Origin: Marixanthotalea marina
GTDB lineage: Bacteria; Bacteroidota; Bacteroidia; Flavobacteriales; Flavobacteriaceae
Assembly (NCBI GenBank): GCA_018883545.1
Contig: JAHLEH010000001.1
Location: forward strand, 868,001 to 932,000
Direction: 5' to 3'
DNA length: 64,000 bases
Positions 17,801-27,724 of the stretch are shown here, piece after piece. The notes under the pieces were generated by a model, which saw only the letters and a list, made by a program, of their open reading frames with translations, was not told the DNA's origin and made no database searches. Each line of letters starts with the position of its first letter. The stretch's first letter is position 1. The position numbers were made by a program, and so were the translations under genes.

Positions 17801-19333
17801 TTAATGCTTGAAATGACGGGCTCCTGTAAAAACCATTGACACGTTGTTATCGTTGCAATAATCAATACTTAATTGGTCTTTTATAGAACCGCCAGGTTGA
17901 ATAACAGCCGTAATGCCTGCATTTTTAGCAATTTCCACACAATCTGGAAATGGGAAAAAAGCATCACTTGCCATAACCGCACCATTTAAATCGAATTCAA
18001 ATGATTTGGCTTTGTGGATGGCCTGTTCCAAAGCATCTACACGACTTGTCTGTCCAGTGCCACCTGCACACAATTGCTTGTTTTTTACAAGAATAATGGT
18101 GTTAGACTTGGTATGCTTGCATATTTTTGAAGCAAACAGTAAATCGTCTATTTCGCTTGCAGAAGGCTCTGTTTTGGTAACGCTGGTTAAATGCTCTTTA
18201 GCGTCTGTAACATTGTCTTTATCCTGAACCAAAACACCATTTAAGCAACTTCTAACGTTTGTCTTTGGCAATTCAATATCGTTAAGAATTAAAATAATTC
18301 TGTTTTTCTTGCTTTGTAAAAGTTGTAAAGCATCAGCATTGTAAGAAGGCGCAATAACCACTTCACAGAATAATTTATTAATTTCTTCGGCCGTAGCTAA
18401 ATCAATTTCCTTATTACTTATTAAAACACCACCAAAAGCAGAAACAGGATCACCTGCCAATGCATCAACATAGGCTTGGTGTAAAGTGTCGCGTTGTGCC
18501 AAGCCACAAGCGTTGTTGTGTTTTAAAATGGCAAATGTAGGTGCTTCATTTTTAAATTCGTTCATTAAATTAACAGCAGCATCTACATCCAATAAATTAT
18601 TATAACTTAATTCCTTGCCATGAAGTTTGGTAAAAAGTGCATCAAAATCACCAAAGAAAAAACCTTTTTGATGTGGGTTCTCACCATAACGCAAAGCCTT
18701 ACCTTTTGTTTCGCTAATTTTTAAAACAGTTTCCTCATTATTTTTGTTGAAATAATTAAAAATGGCTGCGTCGTAATGCGACGATACATTAAAGGACTTG
18801 GTAGCGAAACGTTTTCTGTCTTCTAAGGAAATACTACCATTGTTTTTCGTAATTAATTCTAAAAACTCAGCATAATCATCAACTGAAGATACACAAATAA
18901 CATCGGCAAAATTTTTGGCTGCTGCTCTAATTAAAGAAATACCGCCTATGTCTATTTTCTCTATAATATCTTGCTCGTTGGCACCAGAAGCAACGGTTTT
19001 TTCAAAAGGATATAAATCAACAATCACCACATCTATTTGAGGGATGTCAAAAGCTTCCAATTCAGAAACGTCTTTAGAATTGTCTTGTCTGTTTAAAATG
19101 CCTCCAAAAACTTTTGGGTGCAATGTTTTAACACGACCACCAAGAATGGAAGGGTATGAGGTGATTTCTTCAACAGGAACAACATCAATTCCCAAGTCAT
19201 TAATAAAACTTTGTGTGCCGCCAGTTGAGTAAATAGTAACGCCCTGACGGTTCAATTCTTTTACAATAGGCTCTAATCCGTCTTTGCTGAATACCGAAAT
19301 TAGGGCTGATTTAATGGTTTTTTCGTTGCTCAT
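17801..19333 (-). CDS. purH: Bifunctional AICAR transformylase / IMP cyclohydrolase
   Basis: A 510-residue enzyme for the last two steps of IMP synthesis. The N-terminal MGS-like cyclohydrolase domain (about 1-200) contains STGGTQSFI, GGRVKTLHPKVFGGIL and DLYPFEKTV. The transformylase domain carries LRYGENPHQKG, LKHNNACGLA and AFGGVLISN, and the C-terminal ITAVIQPGGSIKDQ and MVFTGARHFKH. All are characteristic. It is monocistronic, with its own terminator and a start at the ATG of MSNEKTIKSALISVFSKDG. Confidence 0.97.
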   Translation of the reverse strand: MSNEKTIKSALISVFSKDGLEPIVKELNRQGVTIYSTGGTQSFINDLGIDVVPVEEITSYPSILGGRVKTLHPKVFGGILNRQDNSKDVSELEAFDIPQIDVVIVDLYPFEKTVASGANEQDIIEKIDIGGISLIRAAAKNFADVICVSSVDDYAEFLELITKNNGSISLEDRKRFATKSFNVSSHYDAAIFNYFNKNNEETVLKISETKGKALRYGENPHQKGFFFGDFDALFTKLHGKELSYNNLLDVDAAVNLMNEFKNEAPTFAILKHNNACGLAQRDTLHQAYVDALAGDPVSAFGGVLISNKEIDLATAEEINKLFCEVVIAPSYNADALQLLQSKKNRIILILNDIELPKTNVRSCLNGVLVQDKDNVTDAKEHLTSVTKTEPSASEIDDLLFASKICKHTKSNTIILVKNKQLCAGGTGQTSRVDALEQAIHKAKSFEFDLNGAVMASDAFFPFPDCVEIAKNAGITAVIQPGGSIKDQLSIDYCNDNNVSMVFTGARHFKH

Positions 19334-19462
19334 TTTTGGTGTGTTATATTAAAAGTGCAAAAGTAGTTATTTAAACCAAAATACACAGTTTGAAACCTTA
19401 AAAATGACAGTGATTTTTTAACTAATGGTAGAGTTATCAACAAACTTTCTTTGCTAAAACTT

Positions 19463-19918
19463 CTATAAAATAGAAGCCACCTGTTGGCAAACAAATTCTA
19501 AAAAACGTTCATCAGCTTCTGTAAAAGGATCTGGGGTATTGGAGTCAATATCAATTTGGCCAATATTTTCACCGTTTACAAAAATAGGAATTACAATTTC
19601 GGCCTTTACGGTTAGGCTACAGGCAATATAGTTGTCTTGGGCAGATACATCTGGCACTACGAAATTTTTATTGCTAACGGCCACTTGTCCGCAAATGCCC
19701 TTGCCAAAAGGAATGGTAGTGTGTTCGGTTTCTTCACCTACATAAGGGCCTAGTATTAATTCTTCCTTTTTTCCATTTCTAAAATAAAACCCAACCCAAT
19801 TATAATAGTCTATATGCGCTTCGAGCAGTTGACATATTTTAAGCAAGCGGTGTTCAACTGAATCTTCAGCATTGGAAATTATATTTTCAACTTTGGGCTT
19901 TAAAGTTTCAAAAATCAT
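19463..19918 (-). CDS. GAF-domain protein, probable free methionine-(R)-sulfoxide reductase
   Basis: 151 residues forming a single GAF domain. The segments YNWVGFYF, LGPYVGEE, IPFGKGICGQVA, VVPDVSAQDNYIACS, AEIVIPIF and IGQIDIDS match the fRMsr (MsrC) family, which reduces free Met-R-sulfoxide with redox-active cysteines. Two of the three family cysteines are present (in GICG and IACS); the third, usually before the GKGxCG motif, is absent here. The catalytic Cys is expected to be the one in IACS. Function is inferred from the family. Confidence 0.8.
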   Translation of the reverse strand: MIFETLKPKVENIISNAEDSVEHRLLKICQLLEAHIDYYNWVGFYFRNGKKEELILGPYVGEETEHTTIPFGKGICGQVAVSNKNFVVPDVSAQDNYIACSLTVKAEIVIPIFVNGENIGQIDIDSNTPDPFTEADERFLEFVCQQVASIL

Positions 19919-19989
19919 AAAATCAAAAGTTTTGGTAAAAGTATTTAAAAAGCGTTAAATTCGAAATTCCGTTTAAACGTTTACTTTTA

Positions 19990-20541
19990 TTGAGAACACT
20001 TTTTACAAAATATAGGTCGGTTACCAAATTTATCCTTACGTTTCTAGTCGTGTATTTGGCATTATCTATGGCTTATAAATTCTATTTAAAACCATCGGAT
20101 GGTTCTCAATATTACCCAGATTATATGACACATTTAGTTGCTGTTCAAACTCAGGATATATTAAATACGGTTGGGTATAATGCCGAGATTGTACCGCATC
20201 CAGACGAGCCTTCCATGAAGCTTAGTGTTAAAGGGAAGTATTTGGCCAGAATAGTAGAAGGTTGTAATTCTATTAGTGTTATTATTTTGTTTGTGTCTTT
20301 TGTCATCGCCTTTTCGGGAAAATTTAAAGACACTTTAATTTTTGTTTTGGCAGGGAGTGTTTTGGTTTATGTGGTAAACTTATTCCGAATTTCAGTTTTG
20401 GCAATTGGGTTGTATCATTATCCTTGGCGATCTGAAATATTGCACCAAGTCGTTTTTCCGGCCATTATTTATGGCATGGTTTTTTTGCTTTGGATGTTGT
20501 GGGTGAATAGATTTTCTAAAATGAAAAGAAGCAATGGGTAA
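19990..20541 (+). CDS. xrtF: Exosortase family protein XrtF
   Basis: A 183-residue polytopic membrane protein with the exosortase catalytic triad: Cys92 in VEGCNSI, Arg133 in NLFRIS and His152 in EILHQ. Exosortases are membrane transpeptidase-like enzymes that process PEP-CTERM-like tails. The short length and sequence fit the Bacteroidota-specific XrtF type. The start is TTG at 19990, since the next ATG would remove the first membrane segment. It overlaps the next gene, an XrtF-associated protein, by 8 bp, which supports the call. No sorting substrate is seen nearby. Confidence 0.88.
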   Translation: MRTLFTKYRSVTKFILTFLVVYLALSMAYKFYLKPSDGSQYYPDYMTHLVAVQTQDILNTVGYNAEIVPHPDEPSMKLSVKGKYLARIVEGCNSISVIILFVSFVIAFSGKFKDTLIFVLAGSVLVYVVNLFRISVLAIGLYHYPWRSEILHQVVFPAIIYGMVFLLWMLWVNRFSKMKRSNG

Positions 20542-20962
20542 AGCGCTAACCTATATATTGATTTTTTTATTGGTTGGTCTGCTGGTTTTAGTGCGTTTTT
20601 TTGAAAACGATTTATTTTACGATCCCTATTTAATGTTTTTTCAAAGTGATTATTTATATATAGATAGTCCTAGGCGGGAGGTGTTTAAAGTAACAATGTT
20701 TACAGCGCTTCGGTATTTTATTAATTCGCTTATTTCGTTAGGCGTATTGTACCTGTGTTTTAAGGACAAAACCATTGTTAAGTTTTCTTCTGTAATTTAT
20801 GTAATAGCCTTTGTTTTTTTAATCAGTGCTTACCTTTATTTTGTTATCAATCCTAGACAAGAAGACTATTATATGTTTTTTAATATTAGGCGCTTTCTTA
20901 TTCAACCTATTTTTTTACTGCTCTTGTTACCTGCATTTTATTATTATACATTAAAATGTTGA
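20534..20962 (+). CDS. Exosortase F system-associated membrane protein
   Basis: 142 residues, with about four hydrophobic segments and conserved-looking polar loops (RFFENDLFYDPYLMFF, NPRQEDYYMFFNIRRFLIQP). Its sequence and its position overlapping xrtF by 8 bp fit the family annotated as exosortase F system-associated protein, found only next to XrtF. Its mechanism is unknown; it may be a partner subunit or substrate chaperone. About 227 bp of AT-rich sequence follow, without a clear terminator. Confidence 0.85.
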   Translation: MGKALTYILIFLLVGLLVLVRFFENDLFYDPYLMFFQSDYLYIDSPRREVFKVTMFTALRYFINSLISLGVLYLCFKDKTIVKFSSVIYVIAFVFLISAYLYFVINPRQEDYYMFFNIRRFLIQPIFLLLLLPAFYYYTLKC

Positions 20963-21115
20963 TAATTAAAATATTACAATTTTATAGTTAATGTGTTTTT
21001 TAGGATTTTTCTTGCAAAAATTAATTTAATATCTTCAAAAATCAACCGATTATCTAAAATATATACATTTCAAAGAATTGTGTAAAATATTATTTATGTG
21101 ATAATAAAATAAGTA

Positions 21116-21123
21116 TATATTTG
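21116..21123 (+). promoter_or_regulatory. -7 promoter element upstream of the SMP-30 lipoprotein gene
   Basis: TATATTTG matches TAnnTTTG and lies 66 bp before the ATG at 21190. No TTG is seen at the expected -33 position. The start codon is preceded by an A-rich stretch typical of Bacteroidota leaders. Confidence 0.4.
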
Positions 21124-21189
21124 AATAAGTCATATTTTTTTAACACAATTTAACTAATCTAAATTTTTAACTCAAAAATTACTTTTTTT

Positions 21190-22302
21190 ATGAAAAAAAG
21201 AACTTTTTTAATCGTGGGGGCATCGTGTCTCTTCGGTTTATATTCGTGTAGTAACGATGTTCAAAACAATGAGGCCGAATCATCGAAACTTTCAACAGAG
21301 CAACTTATGTCTAAGAATTCCAATGGGAAAAAGGCAGAATCTAATTATTTTGATCCTTCTGGTCTTATTTCGGCTAGTGCAAAAGATTCTATATCCGTAA
21401 TACAAGATGGTTTTGGCTTTACGGAAGGGCCTGCGGTAGATAGACATGGTAATGTGTTTTTTACTGACCAACCAAATGATAAAATTTATAAATGGTCAGC
21501 AAACATAGGAGATATATCTTTGTTTATGGAAGGAACAGGGCGTTCTAACGGCATGGCGTTTGATAAAGACGGTAATCTCATAGCTTGTGCCGATATGCAT
21601 GGTGAATTATGGAAGATATTCCCCGATGGTAGCCATGAAGTATTGATTGATAACTACAACGGAAAGTTGTTAAATGGGCCAAATGATGTATGGATTAACC
21701 CTGTAACTGGAGGCATGTATATAACCGACCCTATTTTTCCAAGATGGTATTGGGATGAAAATGACCCAAGAGTACAGCCATGGGAGCCTACGCATTCAGA
21801 ACAAGCTGAAACTGGTAAAGGCGGTCATGTGTATTATTTAGCGCCTGGTGCTACCGAATTGGTAAGAGTTACTACAATGAATGACTGGAATGCTGATTCC
21901 TGGCCTAATGGTGTTGTAGGAACGCCTGATGGTACAAAATTATATGTAAACCAATGGGCTTATGATGGTTCTGGGGGTGTATTTGTTTTCGATATTAATG
22001 AAGACGGTTCACTTTCAAACGTTCAAGATTTTGTGCCTGGTTTGAATTTCTGTGATGGCATGTCTATGGATGATGAGGGTAATGTATATGTAGCTTCGGA
22101 AGGAGTCAAAGCATACGATCCTAGTGGTAATAAAATTCTTGATATAAAAATAGAAATACAAAAAGACGATGGAACATACGAACCAGTTGGCTCTACTAAT
22201 AATGTGTTTGCTGGTCAAAACAACAAAGAATTGTTCATTACTTCAGCACCATTTGTGTCAACCTTAAAAATGAATGTTAAGGGCGTTGAAAAATCCAAAT
22301 AA
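21190..22302 (+). CDS. SMP-30/gluconolactonase/LRE-family lipoprotein
   Basis: 370 residues. The lipoprotein signal has lipobox LYSC (Cys20). A six-bladed beta-propeller of the SMP-30/gluconolactonase family follows: DGFGFTEGPAVDRHGNVFFT (metal-ligand Glu), SNGMAFDKDGNLIACAD, LNGPNDVWINPVTGGMYITD (conserved Asn), NGVVGTPDGTKLYVNQW and FCDGMSMDDEGNVYVASE (catalytic-site Asp). Members are Ca-dependent lactonases for sugar lactones; this one would sit on the cell envelope. The exact substrate is unknown. It stands alone between a promoter element and a bidirectional terminator. Confidence 0.9.
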   Translation: MKKRTFLIVGASCLFGLYSCSNDVQNNEAESSKLSTEQLMSKNSNGKKAESNYFDPSGLISASAKDSISVIQDGFGFTEGPAVDRHGNVFFTDQPNDKIYKWSANIGDISLFMEGTGRSNGMAFDKDGNLIACADMHGELWKIFPDGSHEVLIDNYNGKLLNGPNDVWINPVTGGMYITDPIFPRWYWDENDPRVQPWEPTHSEQAETGKGGHVYYLAPGATELVRVTTMNDWNADSWPNGVVGTPDGTKLYVNQWAYDGSGGVFVFDINEDGSLSNVQDFVPGLNFCDGMSMDDEGNVYVASEGVKAYDPSGNKILDIKIEIQKDDGTYEPVGSTNNVFAGQNNKELFITSAPFVSTLKMNVKGVEKSK

Positions 22303-22359
22303 ATCTTAGCATTTATAAACTAAACTAACTAAATATGACTAAAACTAATTGAAAAAAAT

Positions 22360-22391
22360 AAAAACGCTTCCAATTTTTGGAAGCGTTTTTT
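22360..22391. terminator. Bidirectional terminator between the SMP-30 gene and groEL
   Basis: The inverted repeat AAAACGCTTCC / GGAAGCGTTTT has a short T-rich loop, with A-tract and T-tract on either side. It serves both convergent genes. Confidence 0.88.
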
Positions 22392-22419
22392 ATATATAAC
22401 TAAGTTAGTTGTGTAACAA

Positions 22420-24060
<1,641 letters not shown>

Positions 24061-24151
24061 TTAATTGGTTTTTTGAAGCCATTTGCACTAAGCATTTGGC
24101 TGATTTTTAATTAGTTTATAATTTAAAATTGGTTGTAAAAAGTTTAACGAT

Positions 24152-24427
24152 TTAGATAATTGCTAAAATGTCACTTTCGCGCATTATTAAATAATCTTTA
24201 CCTTCTAATTTAAGTTCTGTACCAGCATATTTTCCATAAAGCACAGAATCGCCAACCTTAACAGTTATGGGCTCGTCTTTGGTGCCTTTTCCAACTGCTA
24301 CTACAGTTCCTTTTTGTGGTTTTTCTTTGGCGTTATCAGGAATGATAATTCCTGCTGCTGTTTTGGTTTCTGCCGCAGAAGGCTCTATAAGAACTCTATC
24401 TGCCAATGGTTTAATGTTTAATCCCAT
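24152..24427 (-). CDS. groES: Co-chaperonin GroES
   Basis: A 91-residue 10-kDa lid of the GroEL chamber. Visible landmarks are [20 protein letters not shown] at the N-terminus with the mobile loop, [25 protein letters not shown] and the terminal [10 protein letters not shown]. It is the first gene of the groES-groEL operon; upstream are a sigma-54-like promoter and several palindromes. Confidence 0.98.
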   Translation of the reverse strand: MGLNIKPLADRVLIEPSAAETKTAAGIIIPDNAKEKPQKGTVVAVGKGTKDEPITVKVGDSVLYGKYAGTELKLEGKDYLIMRESDILAII

Positions 24428-24479
24428 ATTTAATATACGTTTTAAATTATTTAAGTTTTAAATTGACGAATATGCATTA

Positions 24480-24495
24480 GACTAAAATTGTGCCA
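24480..24495 (-). promoter_or_regulatory. Sigma-54-like promoter upstream of groES
   Basis: On the minus strand the sequence TGGCACAATTTTAGTC resembles the sigma-54 consensus TGGCAC-N5-TTGCA: the -24 half is perfect, the spacing is correct, and the -12 half is degenerate (TAGT instead of TTGC). The start point would leave a leader of about 40 nt before groES. Upstream are CCAAT-GGT-ATTGG (24493-24505), CTGA-N7-TCAG (24507-24521) and the perfect palindrome AGACTAGTCT (24520-24529). A sigma-54 activator gene lies about 2 kb away. Confidence 0.35.
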
Positions 24496-24545
24496 ATGGT
24501 ATTGGACTGACAAACTTTCAGACTAGTCTACCTAAGTGCGGAAAT

Positions 24546-24577
24546 AAAAAATGCCAACTGTATATGTTGGCATTTTT
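24546..24577 (-). terminator. Terminator after secG
   Basis: AAAAATGCCAAC (24547-24558) pairs perfectly with GTTGGCATTTTT (24566-24577) around a 7-base loop. On the minus strand a T-tract follows. It lies 23 bp past the secG stop and separates that transcript from groES. Confidence 0.85.
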
Positions 24578-24599
24578 ATATTGTTTTAACACGTTAAAC

Positions 24600-24962
24600 T
24601 TACTCAGTAGCGTTGTTGCTTGCAGGAGCATCACTTGCCGTATTATCAGGTAACGGTTCTTGTACAGGTGGCAAAGGTTGTGCTGTAGCATCTGGATCCA
24701 GTGCTTTGGAATCAGCATTTACGGTACCTTTATTGATTGCTATGTTTGATAGTAGTATCAATGCAATTAAAATAGTTGCCAATGTCCAAGTACTTTTATC
24801 CAAAAAGTCGGATGTTTTTTTTACGCCTCCTAACTGTTGTGTGCCGCCACCACCAAACGATGATGATAATCCACCTCCTTTAGGGTTTTGTACCATGATA
24901 ACCACTACTAACAAAAATGCTACTGCAACAATTAGTACTAAAAATATTGTAAACGTGCTCAT
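24600..24962 (-). CDS. secG: Preprotein translocase subunit SecG
   Basis: 120 residues. Two membrane segments (FLVLIVAVAFLLVVVIMVQ and LATILIALILLSNIAI) flank the family motif NPKGGGLSSSFGGGGTQQLGG, followed by a low-complexity Pro/Ala/Asn tail typical of Bacteroidota SecG. SecG assists SecYE in protein export across the inner membrane. It overlaps the preceding gene by one base. Confidence 0.95.
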   Translation of the reverse strand: MSTFTIFLVLIVAVAFLLVVVIMVQNPKGGGLSSSFGGGGTQQLGGVKKTSDFLDKSTWTLATILIALILLSNIAINKGTVNADSKALDPDATAQPLPPVQEPLPDNTASDAPASNNATE

Positions 24963-25903
24963 TATTCTTTGTTGTTATTTTCTTGTAATTCTTCTACTGC
25001 TTTAATTTGGTCTGCAAAGAAACTACTTTTTTCTGGATATTTCAAACTTAAAATTTTATAAGATTGAATGGCCTTGGAATAGTTTTTTTGCTCAACATAA
25101 ATACGTGCCAAGGTTTCCGTCATTAATTCTTCAGGCTTAATATTCTGTGCTTTAGCCAAATTTAACTTTGCATTGGTTGGCGTTTTAGGATTGATTTTAG
25201 GGTTTTTTGAAATGAACTTATCGATTAGTTCGAACTTTTTGGCTCTGTCTGAATCTACTTCGGCCGATGTTTCCTCATCGCTACTTGGCTCAGGTGTTCT
25301 TATTATGGGTTTAAATCTGGTAAGCTTTAACCATTCGTTAAATGAATGTTTTTCATTTCTATCAAACTCCAACGGTTTTCCCAGTTTTAAAATATCCTTT
25401 GGTGAGATTTCGGAAGTTGGAATTTCTTCGTTGGTATCTTCAATGGTTTCAGATGTGTCTAAAGAAAAATCAGCTATTTTTTTTACGGGCACTTCTTTAG
25501 GCTGAAACAAAGCAGGGTCCAAAACGCCAGTGCTGTCAGTTATATGTTTCTTTAATGCGTCATCTATAACCACACTTTTGTTTACCGAAATATCTTCTAC
25601 AATTACCTCGATATCCTTTAAATGAGCATCATTCTGTTTTATGAATTGTGAAATTTCATTCTGTATGAAATTTTCAGATGTTATAAAATCGAATAGAATA
25701 CTTCGATCTGCCGTATAAGCCGCCGTTGTTTTTAATTCTTGGTTGTATTTAAAGCTATTTTGGTCTTTTAAACCTTTTAAGTAGATGGCGCGTGCCGACT
25801 GAAAATATGGAAATTCATCTATAATGGACTTTACATCAATAGTTTGCTGTGCAGTAATGGCCTGCGGGTTTTGCAATTTGTATGTAAAATCTTTTGGATT
25901 CAT
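24962..25903 (-). CDS. Conserved protein of unknown function with C-terminal TPR-like helices
   Basis: 313 residues, without signal peptide or membrane segment. The N-terminal half is helical (FPYFQSARAIYLKGLKDQNS, RSILFDFITSENFIQNEI), the middle is acidic and low-complexity (about 150-225), and the C-terminus has a TPR-like hairpin (LMTETLARIYVEQKNYSKAI, QSYKILSLKYPEKSSFFADQI). It sits tightly between lptE (5-bp gap) and secG (1-bp overlap), an arrangement I believe is common in flavobacteria. A cytosolic scaffold role in envelope biogenesis is a guess from context. Confidence 0.75.
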   Translation of the reverse strand: MNPKDFTYKLQNPQAITAQQTIDVKSIIDEFPYFQSARAIYLKGLKDQNSFKYNQELKTTAAYTADRSILFDFITSENFIQNEISQFIKQNDAHLKDIEVIVEDISVNKSVVIDDALKKHITDSTGVLDPALFQPKEVPVKKIADFSLDTSETIEDTNEEIPTSEISPKDILKLGKPLEFDRNEKHSFNEWLKLTRFKPIIRTPEPSSDEETSAEVDSDRAKKFELIDKFISKNPKINPKTPTNAKLNLAKAQNIKPEELMTETLARIYVEQKNYSKAIQSYKILSLKYPEKSSFFADQIKAVEELQENNNKE

Positions 25904-25908
25904 TTAAA

Positions 25909-26415
25909 TTACCATTTTGCTAATGAGGCATTAAAAATATCCTGAGTGATACGTTCAAAAATCTCTTCAATAGCAGTATCTTTTACATTACCAACCAATT
26001 GAGCACTTCCTGCATAATCGTAAAAGAAAGAGAAAGGCGTTTCAAATTCTGCATCAGGATCATTCTTGTCGTAAAAATGAACTTTTACGGTTATGGTCAA
26101 TCTGTTTTGTGCTGCCGTTTGCTGTGCTGTCGCTGTAGTTGGCGATATTCTGTATTCTGTGATTTCACCTTCATAAACAATGTCGCCATTAGAGGTAACA
26201 TTGTTCAAATTGGTTTGATTCTCTAATATTTCAATCAGGGCGTTTCTAAAAGTAATTTCTAAACCAGGCTCAACCAAAAGTGAGTTGTTTTCAAAACGGT
26301 TGACTTGGAATGTTTTGGTGTTTGCAGAAATGGATGCTCCAGTAAACGAATAGACACCACAGCCCGAGAAGCTAATCCCAGCAACCAAAACCAAAATGTA
26401 TTTGAATAGTTTCAT
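25909..26415 (-). CDS. lptE: LPS-assembly lipoprotein LptE
   Basis: 168 residues starting at ATG 26415, with lipobox FSGC (Cys19) and the Bacteroidota LptE pattern GCGVYSFTGASISANTKTF, LEITFRNALIEILENQTNLN, YEGEITEYRISPTTATAQ and RLTITVKVHFYD. LptE plugs the LptD barrel that inserts lipopolysaccharide in the outer membrane. A start 27 codons upstream is possible but puts the signal peptide internally. The gene lies between the sigma-54 activator and the conserved 313-residue protein. Confidence 0.88.
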   Translation of the reverse strand: MKLFKYILVLVAGISFSGCGVYSFTGASISANTKTFQVNRFENNSLLVEPGLEITFRNALIEILENQTNLNNVTSNGDIVYEGEITEYRISPTTATAQQTAAQNRLTITVKVHFYDKNDPDAEFETPFSFFYDYAGSAQLVGNVKDTAIEEIFERITQDIFNASLAKW

Positions 26416-26452
26416 ATGCTTAAAATGATTTGTTTTTAGTGAAAACTTCAAA

Positions 26453-27715
26453 TTACAAATCATATTGTTTAATTTTTCGGTAAAGAGTACGTTCACTTAT
26501 ACCAAGCTCGGCGGCTGCTAATTTACGTTTTCCGTCGTGACGTTCAAGCGATTTCTTAATTAATTCCAATTCTTTATCATGAAGTGAAAGTGTTTCTTCT
26601 TCTTCAATTTCTTCGGCAAAATGATATTTATCTTGCGGTGTGTTTAAAGGTTCGTTTGTGTGGGCCGTTTGTTCTGGGATTGATAACAATTCGGGTTCGT
26701 CATTGGTGTCTTCATAGTCTACATCATCATCACCATATATTTTTTGGATCAACCCTTGGTTATTTTTCTCTACATCTTTAGTGTTGCCGTTCTTCATAAG
26801 CTCTAAAGTGAGTTTTTTAAGGTCATTTAAATCACTTTTCATGTCGAACAAAACCTTATAAAGAATTTCCCTTTCACTACTGAAATCACTATCGGATTTG
26901 GAAGTTTTAATCACGGCAGGTAAATTATTGCCAGCTGTTGGAAGGTAGCTTTTTAGGGTGTCTGCCGAAATGGTTCTGTTTTGTTCTAAAACCGACAATT
27001 GTTCGGCAACGTTGCGTAATTGCCTAATGTTTCCTCCCCAACGGTGGTTTTGCAGTATTATAACAGCCTCATCGGTAAGTTTGATGGTTGGCATTTTGTA
27101 TTTTATGGCAAAATCGCTGGCAAACTTTCTGAAAAGCAAATGAATGTCTTCTTGTCTGTCGCGCAAAGGCGGCAAATGGATATCTACGGTACTGAGCCTA
27201 TAAAATAAATCTTCACGGAATTTTTCCTTTTCTATGGCTTCAAACATATTGACGTTGGTGGCAGCTACAATGCGCACATTGGTTTTCTGAACCTTGCTGG
27301 AACCAACTTTTAAGAACTCGCCATTTTCCAAAACACGTAATAAACGTACTTGGGTGGTAAGTGGTAATTCGCCAACTTCATCTAAAAAGATAGTACCGCC
27401 ATCGGCCTCTTCAAAATAACCGCTTCGGGTTTGTGTTGCACCGGTAAACGAGCCTTTTTCGTGACCAAAAAGTTCACTGTCTATAGTGCCTTCTGGTATG
27501 GCACCGCAGTTTACGGCAATGTATTTGTTGTGTTTTCTGTGGGACAGTTGGTGTATTATTTTTGGAATACTTTCTTTACCTACACCGCTTTCACCTGTAA
27601 CCAAAACAGAAATATCTGTTGGTGCCACTTGTATGGCTTTCTCTATGGCCCGATTCAATTTAGGGTCGTTGCCAATAATGCCAAAACGTTGTTTTATAGC
27701 TTGAACTGATTCCAT
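26453..27715 (-). CDS. Sigma-54-interacting transcriptional activator without receiver domain
   Basis: 420 residues: an AAA+ ATPase domain at the very N-terminus with Walker A GESGVGKE (41-48), the sigma-54-contacting loop GSFTGA (88-93, Ala replaced by Ser compared with the common GAFTGA), Walker B GGTIFLDEVGELP and an arginine finger region LFYRLSTVDIHLPPLRDR. An acidic linker follows (about 300-375), then a Fis-type helix-turn-helix (RKLAAAELGISERTLYRKI). There is no N-terminal sensory domain, so activity may be set by expression or a partner. Targets probably include promoters of the sigma-54 type, such as the candidate before groES. Confidence 0.93.
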   Translation of the reverse strand: MESVQAIKQRFGIIGNDPKLNRAIEKAIQVAPTDISVLVTGESGVGKESIPKIIHQLSHRKHNKYIAVNCGAIPEGTIDSELFGHEKGSFTGATQTRSGYFEEADGGTIFLDEVGELPLTTQVRLLRVLENGEFLKVGSSKVQKTNVRIVAATNVNMFEAIEKEKFREDLFYRLSTVDIHLPPLRDRQEDIHLLFRKFASDFAIKYKMPTIKLTDEAVIILQNHRWGGNIRQLRNVAEQLSVLEQNRTISADTLKSYLPTAGNNLPAVIKTSKSDSDFSSEREILYKVLFDMKSDLNDLKKLTLELMKNGNTKDVEKNNQGLIQKIYGDDDVDYEDTNDEPELLSIPEQTAHTNEPLNTPQDKYHFAEEIEEEETLSLHDKELELIKKSLERHDGKRKLAAAELGISERTLYRKIKQYDL

Positions 27716-27724
27716 TTTTTATGT

